This document shows, piece by piece, positions 5,119 to 6,989 of a stretch of 6,989 bases of DNA; positions within the stretch are counted from its first letter, which is position 1; the number at the start of each line of letters is the position of its first letter. The position numbers were made by a program, and so were the translations under genes. Source of the stretch: an uncultured archaeon. Lineage in GTDB: Archaea > Thermoproteota > Nitrososphaeria > Nitrososphaerales > CALBXV01. A model generated the notes under the pieces. The model had not been told where the DNA came from, did not search any database, and saw only the letters and a program-made list of their open reading frames with translations. The DNA lies in NCBI GenBank assembly GCA_937890045.1, contig CALBXV010000139.1:1-6989 (forward strand). The letters are read 5' to 3'.

Positions 5119-6204
5119 TTAAAATGCTAGGAGATGCATTGGATTATCAATCATCATGTTCCGAATTTGTTTGTGTGACACACCTTTATCTTCTAGCATT
5201 GGTATGATATTTCTAGATATATGCGCGTAACCAAACCCTCCATATTCTCTTAAATCAGTTTTAAATCCACAGTCATGTGATAATATTATTTGTTTATCAT
5301 ATCCGTTTTTACATAATTCTACAATGGCTTTGATTCTGTCTCCATCTGTTACACCTCCTGCTCCAATAAATATAGTGTCAAAATAATAGAATTTTCCGAA
5401 GCAATCATATCCTAAACTTATGCCTCTATCAAGAAGTTTTCTATGATAATCTAGATACATTGACGTTCTATCTGCATGGCTTAAATAAAATTTTTCAAGA
5501 TTCATACCTTCTTTCTCGATTAAATCAACATATTTGTCAGCACATTGTACAGAATTAATACGTTTATTAGCATCTGTAAGCGAAGGATGAATAGTATAAG
5601 CTGCATTTGTTTCTATTTGAGCCCCCGCAGCTGCTCTAACTACTTTTTTTTCCTCAGAATGATATGGTACAGGATTACTACAACCAATTTCTCCAATAAC
5701 TCCTGCTTTAATTCCAGTAGTACCAATTCCTTCCTCTATTTCTTTAACCATAATTGCTGTCAAATCTTCAACAGTCTTATTTTTAACATAATCTGGATGT
5801 GAAATAGCAACATACCATCCAGTAGCAGCTATTATGTTTAAACCCGAAGTTTTTGATATTCTTTGAAGTGCTAAAGGATTTCTACCAATACCCTTAACAG
5901 TTACTTCCACTATACTTTTTCCACCAAATTCTTTAAAATAATTAAGTTCTTTGACTGCTAATGATTCATCAGAATAAATCGAATTATCTTTACAAAGAAT
6001 CGGATTTCTACGTAACAATCCTAGTATATTCATAGTTACAGGTTCATTAAAATCAACCTCATCACGTGAAGTTGATGGTTGAACCGATTTCTCAGTTCCT
6101 ACAAAAGTTTTATTGAATGCAGAGACAATCAGATGCTCATGCATAAGTGTAGTCCCAAGCTCTTCCGGTAATATAGATCCTAAAACAGTTTGAATTTGAG
6201 TCAA
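5119..6204 (-). CDS. Phosphotriesterase-family metallohydrolase (PTER/PHP-like)
   Basis: Amidohydrolase-superfamily TIM barrel with a probable two-metal centre; it hydrolyses an ester, lactone or amide that the sequence does not reveal. At 361 residues it has full family length. Residues 5-25 carry the family start TVLGSILPEELGTTLMHEHL with metal ligands His22 and His24. Glu172 in GVIGEIG takes the place of the bridging carboxylated lysine of true phosphotriesterases, as in E. coli PHP and mammalian PTER. His206 (YTIHPS) and His243 (LSHAD) are the next ligands and Asp311 (LSHDCG) the catalytic acid. GGFGYAHI and the C-terminal NPMHLLAF are typical of the family. The Glu-bridged group is not expected to be a good organophosphate hydrolase, and mammalian PTER is reported to act on N-acetyltaurine, but the substrate here is open. 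Start is TTG; ATG at residue 21 would remove the conserved first strand. It lies 43 nt after the permease gene, so cotranscription is possible. Confidence 0.88.
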   Translation of the reverse strand: MTQIQTVLGSILPEELGTTLMHEHLIVSAFNKTFVGTEKSVQPSTSRDEVDFNEPVTMNILGLLRRNPILCKDNSIYSDESLAVKELNYFKEFGGKSIVEVTVKGIGRNPLALQRISKTSGLNIIAATGWYVAISHPDYVKNKTVEDLTAIMVKEIEEGIGTTGIKAGVIGEIGCSNPVPYHSEEKKVVRAAAGAQIETNAAYTIHPSLTDANKRINSVQCADKYVDLIEKEGMNLEKFYLSHADRTSMYLDYHRKLLDRGISLGYDCFGKFYYFDTIFIGAGGVTDGDRIKAIVELCKNGYDKQIILSHDCGFKTDLREYGGFGYAHISRNIIPMLEDKGVSHKQIRNMMIDNPMHLLAF

Positions 6205-6230
6205 CTAATATAGTATGTTTAAAATAATAG

Positions 6231-6238
6231 TTAAAATT
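6231..6238 (-). promoter_or_regulatory. Weak TATA-like box for the phosphotriesterase-family gene
   Basis: Minus-strand AATTTTAA in the 43-nt gap after the permease gene is centred about 30 nt before the TTG at 6204. The match is poor, but its spacing equals that of the other genes with leaderless-type starts. It may be an internal promoter, or the gene may be read from the permease transcript. Confidence 0.25.
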
Positions 6239-6247
6239 TTCTGTTAT

Positions 6248-6985
6248 TTAAAGATCTTTTATTGAGAAGTATATGTTAGATAGAATTGTAGCGGTTATTG
6301 AGATTACTGCGAATCCTGTTATTGTTTTCCATTCTGCTCCAATCCATGTGCCTTCACCAATCCATTCTATGTATGTTACGGGAAAAGAATTACCTTGAAT
6401 TATGTCTGGTAGTTGACCTATAATAGTAGTTGGAGCTAGAAAAGTTAGATCTAGTATTGGTAAAAATATGTTCATTGAATGCCATAAAACTAGTAGGATT
6501 ATTATTGATACTACTTTGTTAGGAATAACTATGCTAAGCGAAACTCCTACTGTTGTTAACATTATCAAAGCTAGTGCAACATATAGAATTGCTGATATTA
6601 ATCCATATATTTCATATCCGCTGTTGTTAATTCTTAGTGTTACTCCAGTAAGGGCAGTAGTAATTACTGCGTATGTTATAAGAACATAGATAATTCGTGA
6701 AGAGAATTTAGCTAATACGTAATTAAAACGTGTAACTGCTTTACTCATTATTGAGTCTGCCAGTTCTCCCGTTTCAGAGGAAACAGCGCTTGCTGATACT
6801 CCTATAATTATCATACTCCAGAGATAAATAAAATCTGAGAGACCATTGGTAATGATTAAAGATGCTCCACCAATTCTCATAAACGGGTTTAACATAAGAA
6901 TTCTTATGATCTGAATAAAGATCGCTATTATCAACCAAATATAGGTTATTTTGTTCTTTAAGAGATTTTCCAAGTCAGTTTGCAT
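6248..6985 (-). CDS. ABC-2-type transporter permease subunit, possibly 5'-partial
   Basis: Membrane protein of 245 residues, probably the permease of an ABC exporter. Six hydrophobic segments are seen: about 14-33, 43-68, 95-117, 127-153, 158-178 and 220-241. Between segments 2 and 3 is SSETGELADSIMSKAVTRFNYVLAKF, matching the ABC-2 plan in which a conserved Glu-Gly turn and an Lys/Arg-rich stretch (E..G....ll.kPvsR..y...K) follow the second segment. The N-terminus DLENLLKNKITYIW is the usual amphipathic lead-in. ATG 6985 is only 4 nt from the window edge and the frame is open there, so the true start could lie further upstream. The edge sequence reads CATAATG on the coding strand, so an upstream gene could end in TAA overlapping this ATG. 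The partner ATP-binding protein is not in the window. The exported substrate is unknown. Confidence 0.75.
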   Translation of the reverse strand: MQTDLENLLKNKITYIWLIIAIFIQIIRILMLNPFMRIGGASLIITNGLSDFIYLWSMIIIGVSASAVSSETGELADSIMSKAVTRFNYVLAKFSSRIIYVLITYAVITTALTGVTLRINNSGYEIYGLISAILYVALALIMLTTVGVSLSIVIPNKVVSIIILLVLWHSMNIFLPILDLTFLAPTTIIGQLPDIIQGNSFPVTYIEWIGEGTWIGAEWKTITGFAVISITATILSNIYFSIKDL

Positions 6986-6989
6986 TATG

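Noticed and set aside
5545..5802. Open frame on the plus strand opposite the phosphotriesterase-family gene.
   Set aside because: Low-complexity Ser/Asn/Phe/Cys-rich translation opposite a gene with intact catalytic motifs; a shadow.
4756..6247. SurR-type operator GTTnnnAAC in the intergenic gaps of the minus-strand cluster.
   Set aside because: No clear match was seen by eye in the three gaps, so SurR-like autoregulation is not supported.
6468..6689. Open frame on the plus strand opposite the permease gene.
   Set aside because: Opposite well-formed membrane segments and without any recognisable motif or start signal.
1..6989. CRISPR array, tRNA, insertion sequence or prophage.
   Set aside because: No regularly spaced direct repeats, cloverleaf-like sequence, transposase, integrase or phage gene was seen.

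Overview
The window reads as chromosomal DNA from an AT-rich archaeon. The evidence is an archaeal-type EF-1 alpha, an archaeal uS10, an ESCRT-III/CdvB (Snf7-like) division protein, ArsR-type and ribbon-helix-helix regulators, and TATA-like boxes about 30 nt upstream of several start codons. EF-1 alpha together with CdvB points to a TACK lineage, most likely Nitrososphaerota (Thaumarchaeota) or a relative. That placement rests on remembered family features and not on a tree. No rRNA, tRNA, CRISPR array, insertion sequence or integrase was seen.

Layout. The left part (1-2860, + strand) holds EF-1 alpha, then 22 nt later a CoA-pyrophosphatase-type Nudix hydrolase, then a T-tract and a new promoter for an NAD-dependent epimerase/dehydratase (extended SDR). 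uS10 lies on the - strand, tail to tail with the epimerase (4 nt apart). In many archaea uS10 directly follows EF-1 alpha on the same strand, so this str-type gene pair has been split and inverted here. A 177-nt AT-rich divergent intergenic region separates uS10 from the CdvB-like gene (+ strand). CdvB runs tail to tail (10 nt) into a SurR-like winged-helix regulator on the - strand.

The right part (4078-6989) is entirely on the - strand. In transcription order it holds an ABC-2-type permease subunit (start at the window edge, possibly 5'-partial), a phosphotriesterase-family metallohydrolase of the Glu-bridged PTER/PHP type, a 69-residue ribbon-helix-helix protein, and the SurR-like regulator. 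The permease and hydrolase are 43 nt apart and may be cotranscribed. The last two genes appear to have their own promoters.

How the genes relate. EF-1 alpha and uS10 are translation genes and CdvB is a division or membrane-remodelling gene. The Nudix enzyme and the epimerase are metabolic. No single pathway joins the left half. The right half could be a small transport, hydrolysis and regulation locus, but that is inference from strand and spacing. A recurring trait is TTG initiation: four of the eight genes whose start can be judged (Nudix, uS10, ArsR-type, phosphotriesterase) lack a usable ATG at the family-consistent start. Three of these have a TATA-like box about 30 nt upstream, consistent with leaderless or near-leaderless mRNAs. 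No strong case for a wholly new system was found. The most notable points are the broken tuf-uS10 linkage, the cysteine-free SurR-like regulator, and the hydrolase with its neighbouring small DNA-binding protein.
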